Source: Lentinus brumalis
Taxonomy: Eukaryota; Basidiomycota; Agaricomycetes; Polyporales; Polyporaceae
Direction: 5' to 3'
DNA length: 64,000 nt
NCBI GenBank assembly: GCA_001792895.1
Contig: MARA01000015.1
Span: 248,001-312,000 of the forward strand
In this document: positions 32,094 through 44,525 of the stretch, piece by piece
Layout: the number at the start of each line of letters is the position of its first letter
How positions within the stretch are numbered: the stretch's first letter is position 1
Notes under the pieces: model-generated
What the model saw: only the letters and a program-made list of their open reading frames with translations
Told to the model about the DNA's origin: nothing
Database searches by the model: none
Made by a program: the position numbers and the translations under genes

Positions 32094-32820
32094 GTGGAGG
32101 GAAAGGCTTGGAGCATACCTGAACAGTAGTAGTCGCGTTAAGTTCATGTTCTGACTCCTCTGGACTTGAACCTGCAGAAGTTGAGCTCGAGTCTTCGAGT
32201 GCCGGAGGTCGCTTTATGGACTAGGTGATAATTCTCAGCAGCTAGCAAGGTTCGAGACCTAACGTGGGTTGAGACGAGTCGGTGCAAAGGCTCGCAAAGT
32301 CGGCGACCGGACTGCATAGAGGTGACAGGACGTGACGTACCTGTTACGGCGTCAATCCAGGTAACGCATAACGCGGTCTGTCCGAACGTCGTCGTCCTCT
32401 CTTCCATGTCGCGATCTCTTTATCGTCTCAGTTCTGCAGGCTATTCAGCTAGGGACTCAATTCCAAACCGGAGGACCTATGCTCCCGGAATTTACGCGAG
32501 CACTGCCCGGATCACGTATAGTACTCGTCCAAGATCATGGCACCTCCAAAACATGAAAAATACTTGGACCGCTCAATCGCCTGGAGTCCTCGCTTCCGGG
32601 CACAATCCTTGCGGTTTAGAGCTTGCAGCACTTGAATGGAAGGGTTCCTGCCTGCTCCGGGGCTTCAGTGGAGTCAAATCTGGACGAGAAGCACGATGGC
32701 GAAGAATCCTCTAGAGAACGAGGTCAGCTGGGGTATGCGCGTCTTCGAGTAACTGCAAAATGTGTACTCGGCAAAGCGTCCGGAGGAGGCTCTTCGACAG
32801 GAACCTCTCGTGCCCCCGCT
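32094..32820. other. Spacer of about 730 bp before the transporter block
   Basis: No gene recognised. An open frame runs into the next gene from 32623, but the better start is the later ATG at 32821, which matches the length of paralogous N-termini. Confidence 0.4.
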
Positions 32821-35283
32821 ATGTCAGTAATCGCCGACGAAAGCACCCCTGCGACCAGCGAGAAGCACCAAGCCGACGCCTCAGAGGATGCGGACGTTTC
32901 GCTCGGCCTAGATACAGTCATCTACGGCGGTGAAGACAAGCTCCCTCCGCCACCGGATCTGACCGCTGGCGAGGAAAGGAGACTCTGGAGGAAGATAGAC
33001 ATGCGATTTATGCCGACCATGACTATGTTGTACTTGGTGTCGTTCTTGGACAGGAGTAACATTGGTGAGTCTCGAAGTGACGGCGCGTTTGGTACTATTG
33101 ACATCGGACAGGAAACGCGAAGCTGGAAGGGCTTGTCACGCAACTCAACCTGACGGGGAACAAGTACAATATTGCTTTGGTACGTTCACGACTTGCATTG
33201 CGTTCTACCGACTTGACACTGCCAATCAGACACTTTATTTCGTGGTATGTCTACTGTCCACCTTTCATCGCTGTTTCTGACAGCGCGACAAGGCCTTCAA
33301 TGTGTTCCCCGTTCCTGCCAAGTTTGTCATACACCCATCACTCCCTCAGCGCGCTCACAACTTATCTGGTGACATAGCTTGCTCATCAAGAGACTCCGCC
33401 CCTCGCGGTGGCTCTCGAGTATCACTGTAAGTTTCTAGTTCTCGCGCTTTCACCGTGTAGCTGAGTAGGTTATATAGATAGTATGGGGAATCATGACGTA
33501 TGTGTGTCGAGCCAAATAATCGCGTTCGCTACTGAGCCTTTGCTTCGACCTGCAGGACCCTCATGGGGCTCGTTAAGACGTACGTGGATCTTCACATGGC
33601 ACGAGACCATGCTCACACGTCTCCAGCTACCCTCAGCTTGTCGGCGTCCGTGTATGTCTGGGTGTGGCAGAGGCAGGGCTTGGATGCGGAGTCTTCTACA
33701 CGTAAGCACATTATCTGGTGCTCCCAGAAGCGTTAGTTCTGACTGTTGACTGGAATCCTCACGGACAGTCTCAGTCTCTGGTACCCTCGCTTCATGTTGC
33801 AAACTCGGATCGCCATGTTCTGGGCCGGCGCCACATTTGCTGGCGCGTTTTCCGGTCTCGTGGCGTATGGCATCTCGTTCATGTCCGGGACCGGTGGGCT
33901 GCTCGGATGGTCGTGGATCTTCGTGAGTCTAACCGCCTCCCCTACACGCGTAACAAACCACATACTCTTTCGATAGATCCTTGAAGGCTTGTTCACCATC
34001 ATCGTCGGAATCGTCGCATTCTTTGGTATGGTGCTCTTCTGATCATGCTGGATCTTTTCGACGAACGGCCGCAGTTCTCCCGGACCTGCCCGATACCGCC
34101 CAGTTCCTCACGCTGGAGGAGCGTGCCTTTGTCGTGCACAAGAAGAGTGCGTCCCTTCATACTCATGCTCTCCTGCTCCTGGACTGAGACTCATTCGCCC
34201 GCAGAGTACGACAACTCTTCCGTTGGAGAGCAAGAGCACTTCGAGTGGCGGCATGTCAAGGAGGCACTGCTAGACTGGCAAGTTTGGGCACTGTGCACTA
34301 TCAATGCAACAGTCACGACCCCGAGTAAGTCTCGCTTGAATTCTATACACACCTTATCCGCTGAGCGCTGGGGCTGCAGTCTATGGTATCGCTTTCTTTC
34401 TACCGTGAGTGCACCTCCCCAAACGTTGTCGACATGCTGACGGCCTTTTCGTAGGACCATCATCAATGGGTGCGTATGCGGCTAGCCTCGCGACCTGGTA
34501 GTCCACTGACATGGACCGATCAAGCTTCGGTTTCAACACGACGATATCTCAGTTACTGACTGTCCCCGTGTACCTCGTCGCTGGTACGTCACCGCTTATT
34601 CGTATGTTGACGGCCGTTGTCGCTAACCGCAGCTAATTCAGTCATCATGGTCATGGTATGGGGTGTATGGTCCGACCACGTCCAGATGCGCGCACCCTTC
34701 GTCTTCGCCGGGCTCGCGCTCTCCGCGATCGGCTACGGCATCAACATATCCAACGCCTCAATTGGTGCGAAGTACTTCGGCACCTTTTTAGTCGCTATCG
34801 GCGGGTACCCAAGCTTCCCCGCGATCAATGCATGGTACGTACCATACGTCGTTTTATATCTCGCTCGTCATGGTCGTCTGGACTCATGTTGCTCCAAAGG
34901 GTCCCGAACAACACCTCGGGCCACTACAAGCGCGCGGTCGCACTGGGCGTGCTGGTCACGTTCGGCAACTTCGGCGGCATCATCTCTGGCAACGTCTACC
35001 GCCTCCAGGATGAGCCGAGGTACCGTCTCGGACGTGAGTAGTATCCGTGGATGGTTCACATTTGCGCCTGCATGCTGACTCGCAGCGATGTACAGATGCG
35101 CTGGAGCTGCTCTTCATTGGGATCGGCCTCGTTCTCACCCCCATTGTCACGCTGACGTACTGGAAGATCAACAGGAAACGTGAGATGCTCATGCAGGAGG
35201 CGAGAGAGAAGGGTATCACGTATGACCCGGACGAGCTGAGGAGGCTGGGAGATCGCGCACCCGACTTTCGATACGTGCTCTGA
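32821..35283 (+). CDS. ACS-family MFS transporter A (TNA1/allantoate-permease-like)
   Basis: A proton-coupled uptake carrier for a small organic anion such as nicotinate, allantoate or a related acid. After an acidic N-tail come RLWRKIDMRFMPTMTMLYL and SFLDRSNIG, then AKLEGLVTQLNLTGNKYN on the next exon, the hallmark of this family. Later exons read LWYPRFMLQTRIAMFW, FSGLVAYGISFMSGTGGLLG, KYDNSSVGEQEHFEWRHVKE, VWGVWSDHVQMRAPFVFAG and NNTSGHYKRAVALG. The protein ends LRRLGDRAPDFRYVL. About 12 helices in roughly 12 exons; I saw no break in the exons checked. It is the first of five paralogs in this window. Substrate not assignable from sequence. Confidence 0.9.
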
Positions 35284-35829
35284 GTGTGTTCTCGTGGCGT
35301 CCGCGATGTATCTATAGTACTATTCTCAGAGTGGAGAAGGTTGCGTTTGAGGTACGGCATCGCTCGTCCTTGTGGTCATGCACGTTCTGATACTTGCCTT
35401 CCTTGAAGCATGAGGGGAACGATCGTGTAAGTCTAGCAACTTGAATGGGACCTGTACCCTACGAAGACTGTCGCTATCGCCTATCAAGCTCCATGAAGGT
35501 TTGGGGGAAGACTGCCCGTGGAGTCCATGTGAGTAATACAACGCTGCGCTCCCCCTTCGCGTCGCTGCGATTCGTCCGGAGCCCTCGTGGACAGCACCCG
35601 ATCGTCCAGTCAGTGTCTTCGGTCTCTCTTCATGACCAAAGGCTCACACCACCGTCCGTAGGATGCCGAACGCCGAGATACTCATAGGCACTTCGTCTTG
35701 CGTGCAGCTTATACTCGCTGTGTCATAAACGAGAGACTGACCTTACCACAGACTGCGATATAACGGCAGGCTTCGGTCTTCGATCTATTCCGTGGCTGCG
35801 ATTGACACCCCAGGGCCCAGCAGCGATCA
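35284..35829. other. Spacer of about 550 bp
   Basis: Between two co-directional ACS transporter genes. No gene or repeat seen; it should hold the terminator of A and the promoter of B. Confidence 0.4.
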
Positions 35830-38313
35830 TGGTCGAGAACGGCGCTCAATTTTTCCTGGGCGATGGCAGCGAGAAAGGAATCAGCAAGGAGGTCATAGAA
35901 GAAGCAGCCTCGACACACGAGGCTCGATCGCATCCTGAAGACGCCGCCGTTGAATGTCCAACCTCGCTATCTCCGGGAGAGCAACGGCGGCTATGGCGCA
36001 AGATCGACATGCGACTCATGCCCATTTTGACCGTCATGTATCTCTGTTCGTTCGTGGATAGAGGCAACATCGGTACGTCGGTACCAACAAAGCATGGGAT
36101 GAAACTCATGACTGGCCAGGGAATGCGAAGTTAGAAGGACTTACGACCCAGCTCCAGCTCACGGGCAACCAGTACAACGTGGCTCTGGTAGGTGTCGTAC
36201 GATTCTCGATGGGGACTGCACTGAGTCGAATCACAGACGATGTACTTCGTAGTATGTGGCTACCTCGTATGTTTGGCAGAAGTGCACTCACGCGCAGGAA
36301 CGACTAGGCGTACTTCTTCTTCACGATACCGTCCAAGTGAGCACATCAATATCGTGACGGGCGACCTTGTCCAATGTCCAGCTAGCCTTGTCCTCAAGAA
36401 GTTCCGCCCGTCGCGCTGGCTCTCGGGAATCACTGTGAGTTTATGGCGGACCCGACATTCAGCTCACTGATCTCGTCCTAGATGGTCTGGGGTCTCGTCA
36501 CGTATGTTGAATTCCCGCCCTGACTGGAGAAGAAGGCCCTCTGACGTATACCGCAGGACTCTCATGGGCGCCGTCAAGACGTAAGGCTATTTCACTGCGA
36601 ATTTCGGACTGCTGCTTATGCGTCTTCTCAGTTTCCCTCAACTCGTAGGCACCCGCCTTTGTCTCGGAGCGGTAGAGAGCGGCGTCTCATGCGGGGTCTT
36701 CTATCAGTGCGTCTCGTCCGGCGACCGGAATATTTCATCATGAGCATTGACTTAGTTCGGTGCAGCTTCACCCTATGGTATCCCCGACATATGCTGCTGA
36801 CGCGTATGTCCATATTCATTGGAGGCGCGTCATTCGCAGGCGCTTTTTCCGGTTTGCTTGCCTACGGCATATCTTTCATGTCTGGGACCGCTGGCCTGCT
36901 CGGATGGTCTTGGATCTTTGTGCGTACTATCCGACCGAGCAGCATGCGCACCACGTTGCTGACGTCACATTCTAGATTATCGAAGGCCTGATCACGATCG
37001 TGGTTGGCTTCATCGCGCCTTTTGGTCCGTACACTCTATACCCCTATGAGATCGATAATGTCGACTCAACGCGGCCGTGCTCAGTCCTCGTCGACTTCCC
37101 ACAGACCGCCGCGTTTCTTTCCCCTCCAGAGAGAGAATATCTTTTACATCGCCTCAGTACGGACCTCCATTCTCCTAATTGAGCCTTGAACTGTCTGCCT
37201 TAATGTCGTTCTTCTGATAGAGTACGACAACTCATCCGTGGGCGAAGAACAGCACTTCGAGTGGCGTCATATTCGGGAGGCAGTCCTCGACTGGCAAGTT
37301 TGGATGCTAGCTATCATCAACATGATCAACTCGATAGCTGGTGAGTATATCCAGTCTCGCAGGTGCTGAAGGTCTGATTGTCGAGCACTCAGTCTACGGG
37401 ATCACGCTATTCTTACCGTATGCATCTCCTTCGAACATCGTACATTACCAATCGTCTGAAGTTTGCATTCGCTCCTCGTAGATCCATCATCAATGGGTAT
37501 CCGCCCCGCTACGACCCGCCTATGGCAGGCGATTGCTGACCCGCTGCCCTCCTAGCTTCGGCTTCGACGCGACCATCTCCCAGCTTCTCTCCGTGCCTCC
37601 GTACGTGGTGGCTAGTGCGTCCACCATTATTCCTTCTCCCGATGCCCTTCCCGATAACCGAACCCAGCTGTGACCGTCGTCACTTGGGGCATATGGTCAG
37701 ATCATATTAAGAGACGATCTCCTTTTGTGATCGCGGGCCTTCTGCTATGCTTCGTCGGGTATGCTATCAACGTCGCGGACGTCTCCGTCGGAGCCAAGTA
37801 CTTCGGAACTTTCCTCGTCGTCACGGGCGGGTACTCCGGCTACCCCGCCATTACTGCTTGGTAAGTTGATTCGAAGTGGTTCGTCGATCGGTACCTCTTT
37901 CTGAATGCCACCCTCTTCCACAGGCTACCGAACAACCTCGCAGGTCATTACAAGCGTGGGGTGGGTATCGCGATGCAGCTCAGCTTTTCCAGCTTTGGCG
38001 GCATTATTTCGAGCAACATATACCGTACTCAGGACGCGCCGCGGTACATCCTTGGACGTGCGTCATCTGATATTTGCGTTGGCGTAGCAATGAGTGAATC
38101 ACTGACTATGCGCGTGCCACACAGATGCCCTTGAGATGGGCTTCATGGCGATCGCGCTACTTCTAGTTCCGTTGACCGTGTTTTGCTACATGCGCATCAA
38201 CACGCAGCGCGAGACGGGAAGAGGCGAACAAATTGAGAAGGATGTTCGGTGGGCGCCAGAGGAGTTGAGACGACTCGGGGATCGTGCGCCGGACTTTCGT
38301 TATACACTATGAG
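35830..38313 (+). CDS. ACS-family MFS transporter B
   Basis: A paralog of transporter A. The ATG at 35830 opens an acidic N-tail, then RRLWRKIDMRLMPILTVMYL and SFVDRGNIG, with AKLEGLTTQLQLTGNQYN across the first intron. Other blocks are VLKKFRPSRWLSGIT, LWYPRHMLLTRMSIFIGGAS, SFMSGTAGLLGWSWIF, YDNSSVGEEQHFEWRHIREA, VVTWGIWSDHIKRRSPFVIA and NNLAGHYKRGVGIA. It ends RRLGDRAPDFRYTL with the TGA at 38311. Each exon seen is open and introns are 50-70 nt. Its stop faces the stop of sugar transporter 1 at a distance of only 119 bp. Confidence 0.9.
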
Positions 38314-38432
38314 GAGGGCTGACTGTGGTCATATATCACAGTACGCCGAGACTACGTGTATCAGAATCTAGAGAGCTATGTACAAGAAGGGTTGTTCTAC
38401 GAGGAACAATTAGTGAAGCATGATTATGGGGC

Positions 38433-40896
38433 TCATGCGGCTCCAACTCTACCAGGCGCATAGGTCTTCTCGCCGATCGCGCCCTCGTGCTCGTACAGAG
38501 GCGGCATCTCGCCAACCTTCTGCCTTAGTACGTACTTGCGGAAGTTGTGGCCAGCCGCCTTCAACTGATACGCGGCATGTGTACGAGTCGGTACACTGAA
38601 CACTTGATCGAGCTCTTCAAGAGAGAGGGCCTTCGTCTCGGGCACGAAGAGCAGCGCCGCGAGGAAGCCGAAGATATTCCAAGCGGCGAACCAGGCAAAG
38701 ACGCCTTGAGGCGTCCACGCGCCGAGCAGTGCGGGGACGGTGAGCGTAACCACGGATAGACTGAATAGAGACAAATGTATTGGTTAGTTCAGCGTCCGGG
38801 TCTGAATGAGCAGCGATACGTACAAGAACCACGTCACGGATGTAGCTAACGACATTCCAAGGTCCCGAATATAGAGCGGGAATGCCTCAGCAGAGTACTG
38901 GAAAGAAGAACGTTTTAGGGTTTGGGGCGACGAGGCGACGGGGTACTCACAGTCAGTGGCACGGGGCCTTCTCCGAATGAATATGCTGCCGTGAACAGGT
39001 ATATTCCGAGTGCAATGACTCCTACATGGGCCGAACTCGACGCGGGTATCCAGCTAGATAGAAGCCATGAAGGTCAGCAAATACGGGTTGACGGATTTGT
39101 GATGCGGTCAGATGTGTCATGGCACGTACAATGCGAAGCCCGTCATGAGCAACATAACGGCCATGATGGGAAATGATACCAGAAGGAGGTTTCGGCGTCC
39201 GAAGGTGTCTATCGTCCATATTGCCGGGCTTGCGAAGGCGAAGTTGACAGCGCCGAAGCCGAACGACGCAAGTAGAGCGGATGTCTGACTGAAGCCACCC
39301 TGCACAAATATGTTCGAGGAGTAATATGCGATCGCATTGATACCGCAGAATTGTTGCCTGCAACGGAGGACGTGTCAGTGTTTTAACGGTCACCGTGAGG
39401 TATGAGAGAAGCGCACATGAACATTACGATCGCCGAAGCAAGCGTAGCGCGACGATTTCTGGGAACGGTAAAGAGCTCCAAGAGTTTGTGATGCGTTTTC
39501 TGGCTCATCTTCTTCTCAGCTTCCAGCAATACGTGTATGTCTGCACAGTACGCACATCCGCATGCACTCAGTCAATATGCACGCTGAGGCGAGGCTTATA
39601 CGTACAGTAGAGGTCCCGCGCAGCTTGGAGATCTGTATGCCGCAGGCGGCGGAGCGATTCAAACGCTTTGCCGTATCGTCCTTTCATCATGTACCAACGG
39701 GGCGATTCTGGGCAGAAGTATACTTGGGCCACAATGACCAGCGCCGGGATCCCTGCCTATATGATTGAATTATTCAATTCCTATGAGCGACTCCGTGAAA
39801 CAAGTATACGAACTCACGCTTCCTAGCATCAGACGCCAGTTGAGGCCGCGAATACCGGCTGGGTCGGGGACATTCCGAAAGGCGAAGTTCATGACGTAGC
39901 CGAACATAATTCCGAAGGCCGTCCAGGTCTGGTACATCATGACGAGACCGCCTCGAATGAGCGGCGGCGCGCATTCAGCGCCATATACTGGGACCGTGGC
40001 GCTCTTGGGGCCAAGACCAAGGCCAAGGAAGACGCGGGCGACTAGGAGATGTTGCCATGAGTTCGTGACTCCTTGCCAGATGCAGGTGATGAAGGAGATC
40101 ATGGCAGCTACGAAGATCGCTCCTCTGCGGCCGAAGAATCGATTGAGCTGTCCATAAAGATGAACACTCTGTTAGCTGCACGATAGGAAGTAAAGGACGC
40201 ACTGGAGCCGTCAACCAGCATCCCACGATGCCAGAGCCTAGCTGTGTGCGGGGTTGGGTTATGACGAGCACTGGTCGCGAAATGAAATACCACGTACCGA
40301 TGGTGCAGCATTCACCAAGCCAATCAGCCACTGTTCCCTGCTCGCACCGCTTCCCGGGGTAGGCTCGATGCCAAACTGAGAGGGAAAGAAAAGATTCGCT
40401 CCGTTTATCACAGACTCGTCCATCTGCCGCAAGTCGAGTACACAGCGTTAACACGTCATAGAGTATACGAGAGAAATGGACTCACGCCTTGCACCGCTGC
40501 TGCGACCGAGCACATAATGACCAAATAGTACAAGGTCTTTGGATGATCCCACCGATGCGTGAACTCCCGCCTCAGCACCCTTCGGTCCTCCTCGGTAAGC
40601 ATAGGCAGAGACTCAAATGCAGCAGGGTCCTGGGCCAGCAGCGCTCCCTTCTGTAAGGTTTGCGTATAGTCCCCCAACCCATGCGTCCTGGCGAATTCCG
40701 CAGCGTCAACCAGGAGCTGCTCGTGCGTGAGCCCAGCGAGGGGATTCTCCAGCTTTGCCGTCAAGCTGCCATCCTGTATCGAGGGGCTGCGCGAGTCCTT
40801 GGACTCGGAAATCTCAACGACAGAATCGCGAACCTTCAGAGAGGCTTTCTCGTCAGGTTCCCGAGCCTCCCGTTTGCCAGTGCCATCCGGGGACAT
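38433..40896 (-). CDS. Sugar/polyol transporter 1 (MFS, SP family)
   Basis: A sugar:H+ symporter of the plasma membrane. The ATG at 40896 ([17 protein letters not shown]) was preferred over the in-frame ATG at 40944 because paralogs 2-4 start at the equivalent point. The family's long cytosolic tail follows: [51 protein letters not shown]. Helix 1 ends with [17 protein letters not shown]. Further marks are [29 protein letters not shown], the QQFCGINAI sugar-path motif, [15 protein letters not shown] and [18 protein letters not shown]. It ends [13 protein letters not shown]. All SP-family motifs are intact. The substrate is unknown. Confidence 0.9.
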
Positions 40897-42050
40897 AGCG
40901 CACGTGTCCGGCAGAGGGTGGGGGACGTCGGCGTGGTTGGACAAGACACAGAGCTCATGAAACGCATGCCGAGTCCAAGGGCTTATCGCTGTGCACGGTC
41001 GCCAAACCTCGGCGGTGCTATCAGCTGGAAGTGCCAGAGTTGGGACCGCATATTGTGGGGCGCAACCACAATCCTGCGCGTCATCACATCGTTCGCTCGA
41101 TTTTTGGGCATATCTTTAGTCGAATCAGGTACGGAGGTCTGCGGTGGTATGGAGTGATTAACAAAAGGAGTTACAAGGTGGAAGGGAGAGGGTAATGTAC
41201 GTACTTCTTGTGCGTCGTCCCTCACAGATCCCGCAATAAATGACGTAGTATTGTTAATCTTCTAACCATTCGTTGTCTTCGTATCCCCTTTTACAAAGAT
41301 GGACGCACGTTCAATAGCTCCCGGGAGCCAGAAGATGCGTCGGCTTCCTTGTCTGCTTCCGAGTGCGGACCGGAAGGGTCGCCAAATCTGAAATGCGAGA
41401 CCACTTCCCGAGTCTACCATGCCCGTCAGAACTTGAGTCGGCTCTACCAGGGACAGGGATGTCGAAGAGCTCAGATATGAGTGATGACTTCGCAGTCCAG
41501 CTCTCTATTGCTCACCGGGTCCGTGTTGCGTTCGGGCATCGCGAGCACGGGGGTCGGACGAGAACGAAACAAAGAGGCGCTTGAGTCTAGGCGGTGTCGA
41601 ACCTTCCGGGCGCTTCACTGGCGGCTGGAGATGGTATGAACATCGGCGGGCGGACGTACCGCCTGCGCATATCAGAACGAGATTCATCGGCGGAGAAAGA
41701 GCATGTACGTACGTGTTGAAACCGAGCTTCCAACGGTCTCACAAGGGGTCGGGAAAGTGCTGAGTGCGCTTGCATATGATAGTAATATCAGGAGACTCGG
41801 AGACAGCAAGACGTTACTAGTAGGCTGTCAATACGTAGCAGCCAGTAAACAGCAGCGGCATAGTAAAGGCCCAATGGATTCAACCTAGTTTTCGTAGCCA
41901 TAGAAGTAGGTGAGATGGAATAGCATGAAGAAACCTATCGTCGGAGGCGGATAGTCAAGGCGAGCGGCACGCCGGAAGCGTCAACCGCAAAGCAGTCTAA
42001 GCGACGTCTCTCGTCTTTCGTAACTCCAGTCCAGCGGGAAGAGCTGAAGC
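40897..42050. other. About 1.15 kb spacer between sugar transporters 1 and 2
   Basis: Small frames on both strands, none with a recognisable motif. It holds the promoter of transporter 1 and the 3' end of transporter 2. Confidence 0.4.
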
Positions 42051-44525
42051 CTATGTCAAACAAAACTTCTCGGTGACGCCGATTGTGCCGCTCAGGCAGC
42101 CCCCGCCTCCTTGAACATACCGCTTCTGCCCGATGGCCCCTTCACGCTCATATAGCGGCGGCATGTTCCCCACCCGCTGTCTCAGCAAATGCTTCTTAAA
42201 GAAGCGACCCGCTGCCTTTAGCTGGTACGACGCATGTGTGTGCGTTGGTACGCTGAAGACCTGGTCAAGCTCCTCCAGCGAGAGCGCCTTCGTCTCTGGG
42301 ACGAAGAGGAGTGTGGCAACGAATCCGAAGATGTTCCACGCTGCGAACCACGCGAAGACACCTTGCGGTGTCCACGCGCCGAGCAATGCCGGCACAGTCA
42401 ACGTAATGACAAAGCTCCTGAGGACGCAAGTCGGGGTAGTCAGCTGGATGTTCAAAAACCAAGCAACCGACGTACAGAAACCAGGTCACTGCGGTGGCGA
42501 GGGACATCCCGATATCGCGGACGTACATCGGGAAGGCCTCAGCTGCGTACTGCAAGTATACACGCGTCAGCGATAGCGTGCTGGGACGTCTGATAGGAGA
42601 TGACTTACGGTGAACGGTACTGGACCCTCTCCAGGCGAGTATGCAGCGGAAAAGAGGTAGATACCGAGGGCTATAATCCCGACATGCGCAGGACTGGACT
42701 CGGGTATCCAGCTGAGGATCATGGTAGTCTACATTAGTACCTGTGGGAGAGCCGAAGCTTTATGATTTAATAATGGTGACGCACAATGCAAAGCCCGTCA
42801 TCAAGAGCATCACGGCCATGAGCGGAAATGACACCAGGAGGAGGTTCCGGCGTCCGAAGGTATCTATCGTCCAGACGGCGGGTCCTGCGAAGACGAAGTT
42901 GATGGCGCCGAACCCGAAGGACGCGAGGAGGGCTGCGGTCTCGCTGAAGCCGCCCTGCACGAAGATGTTCGAGGAGTAGTAAGCGATTGCGTTTACACCG
43001 CAAAATTGCTGCCTGTAAATCACGTGCGAGTGTGAGTGGTTAAACATGAGAACCGTTGAGAGAGTCTCACATGAACATGACGATTGACGAAGCGAGCGTT
43101 GCGCGTCGGTTGCGAGGAACAGTGAAGAGCTCCAAGAATTTGTTCGGTGTTTTATCACTCGCTTCTTTCTCGGCTTTCAAAAGGACATGAATATCTGGGT
43201 TGGTGATAAGCAACTATCAGCATAGAAAGCGACTGCAGAGCATACAGTAGAGGTCCCGCGCAGCCTGGAGGTCGGTATGGCGCAGGCGGCGCAGCGACTT
43301 GAAGGCCATCGTGTAGCGGCCCTTCATCATGTACCACCTCGGCGACTCCGGACAGAAGTAGACTTGAACCAGGAGAATAAGCGCAGGAAACCCTGCCTGA
43401 GCACGCATGCGTCAGTACTCCACACGAGCAATCCTGCAGCGATCACGGAGACGTACGCTACCAAGCATGAGGCGCCAATTGAGACCACGGATGCCGCCTT
43501 GATCAGGAATGCCGCGGAACGCGAAGTTCATGACATAGCCGAACATGATACCGAACGCCGTCCAGGTCTGGAACATCATCACCAGTGCCCCGCGAATGAG
43601 AGGCGGCGCACACTCTGCAGAGTATACGGGAACCGTGGCACTGTTGGGACCGAGGCTGAGACCGAGGAAGAAGCGGGCGACGAGGAGGTGTTGCCAGGAG
43701 TTGGTCAGGCCTTGCCATATACATACAATGAACCCCACCAAGGCCGCCAAGAAGATTGTACCGCGACGACCTAGGCGTCGATTCAGCTGTCGGGGAACGG
43801 TGGTCAGTTCAATAGAGTGATACGGTCACAAAAATACGAAACGCACCGGGCCTGTGAGCCAACAGCCAAGGATCCCACAGCACAGCTGCAAAACGCTCAG
43901 TAGGAGAGCTCATAGACGGCGGACGACGTACGGATGGCGACGAATTCACGAGCCCGATGAGCCACTGCTCCTTGGTCGCACCCTTTCCTGGGCGAGGCTC
44001 TATCCCGAATTGAGCGGGAAAGAAGAGGTTCGCTCCGTTGATCACCGCTTCGTCCATCTAATGCCAGACAGTCATGAGTACACGGGTGACGTACAACAAA
44101 AATGAGCGTACTCCTTGTACCGCCGCGGCAATAGCACACACGACGACGAGATAGTACAGGGTCTTCGGCTGGTCCCACTTGTGCGTGTATTCGCGCCTCA
44201 GCATCCGCCGATCTTCCTCAGTGAGCATCGGAAGCGTCTCAAACGCTGCCGGATCTTGTGCGAGCAGTGCTCCCTTCTGAATCGTCTCTGTATACTCGCC
44301 TAGCTCATGACTCCTTGCGAAGTCCGCCGCATCAGCTAGCAGCTGCGTGTGGACGAGCTTGGCAAGCGGGTTTTCGAGCTTCGTGTTCACGTCGACGGTC
44401 CGCGTTCGGTGCGAGGAATCTGACGCAGAGTCCCGCAACTCGACGACCGACTCGCGCTCCTCAAAGGAGCTCTTCTCGATGAGGTCGGCGGGATGTGGCT
44501 TGTGGCGTTCACCATCGGAGGACAT
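42051..44525 (-). CDS. Sugar/polyol transporter 2 (MFS, SP family), altered C-terminus
   Basis: A paralog of transporter 1 with the start at the ATG at 44525 ([18 protein letters not shown]). The N-tail carries [20 protein letters not shown] and [91 protein letters not shown] and [18 protein letters not shown] are all present. The other three paralogs end within 15 residues of the EGAIGEK/QK block in ...AA. Here the frame runs on as [19 protein letters not shown]. The alternative frame at the same place reads KEAGAA and then a stop, so one base was probably gained or lost near 42105-42120. Confidence 0.9.

Noticed and set aside
32623..32820. N-terminal extension of ACS transporter A from the earlier in-frame start
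   Set aside because: The added 66 residues match no paralog; the ATG at 32821 gives a tail of normal length.
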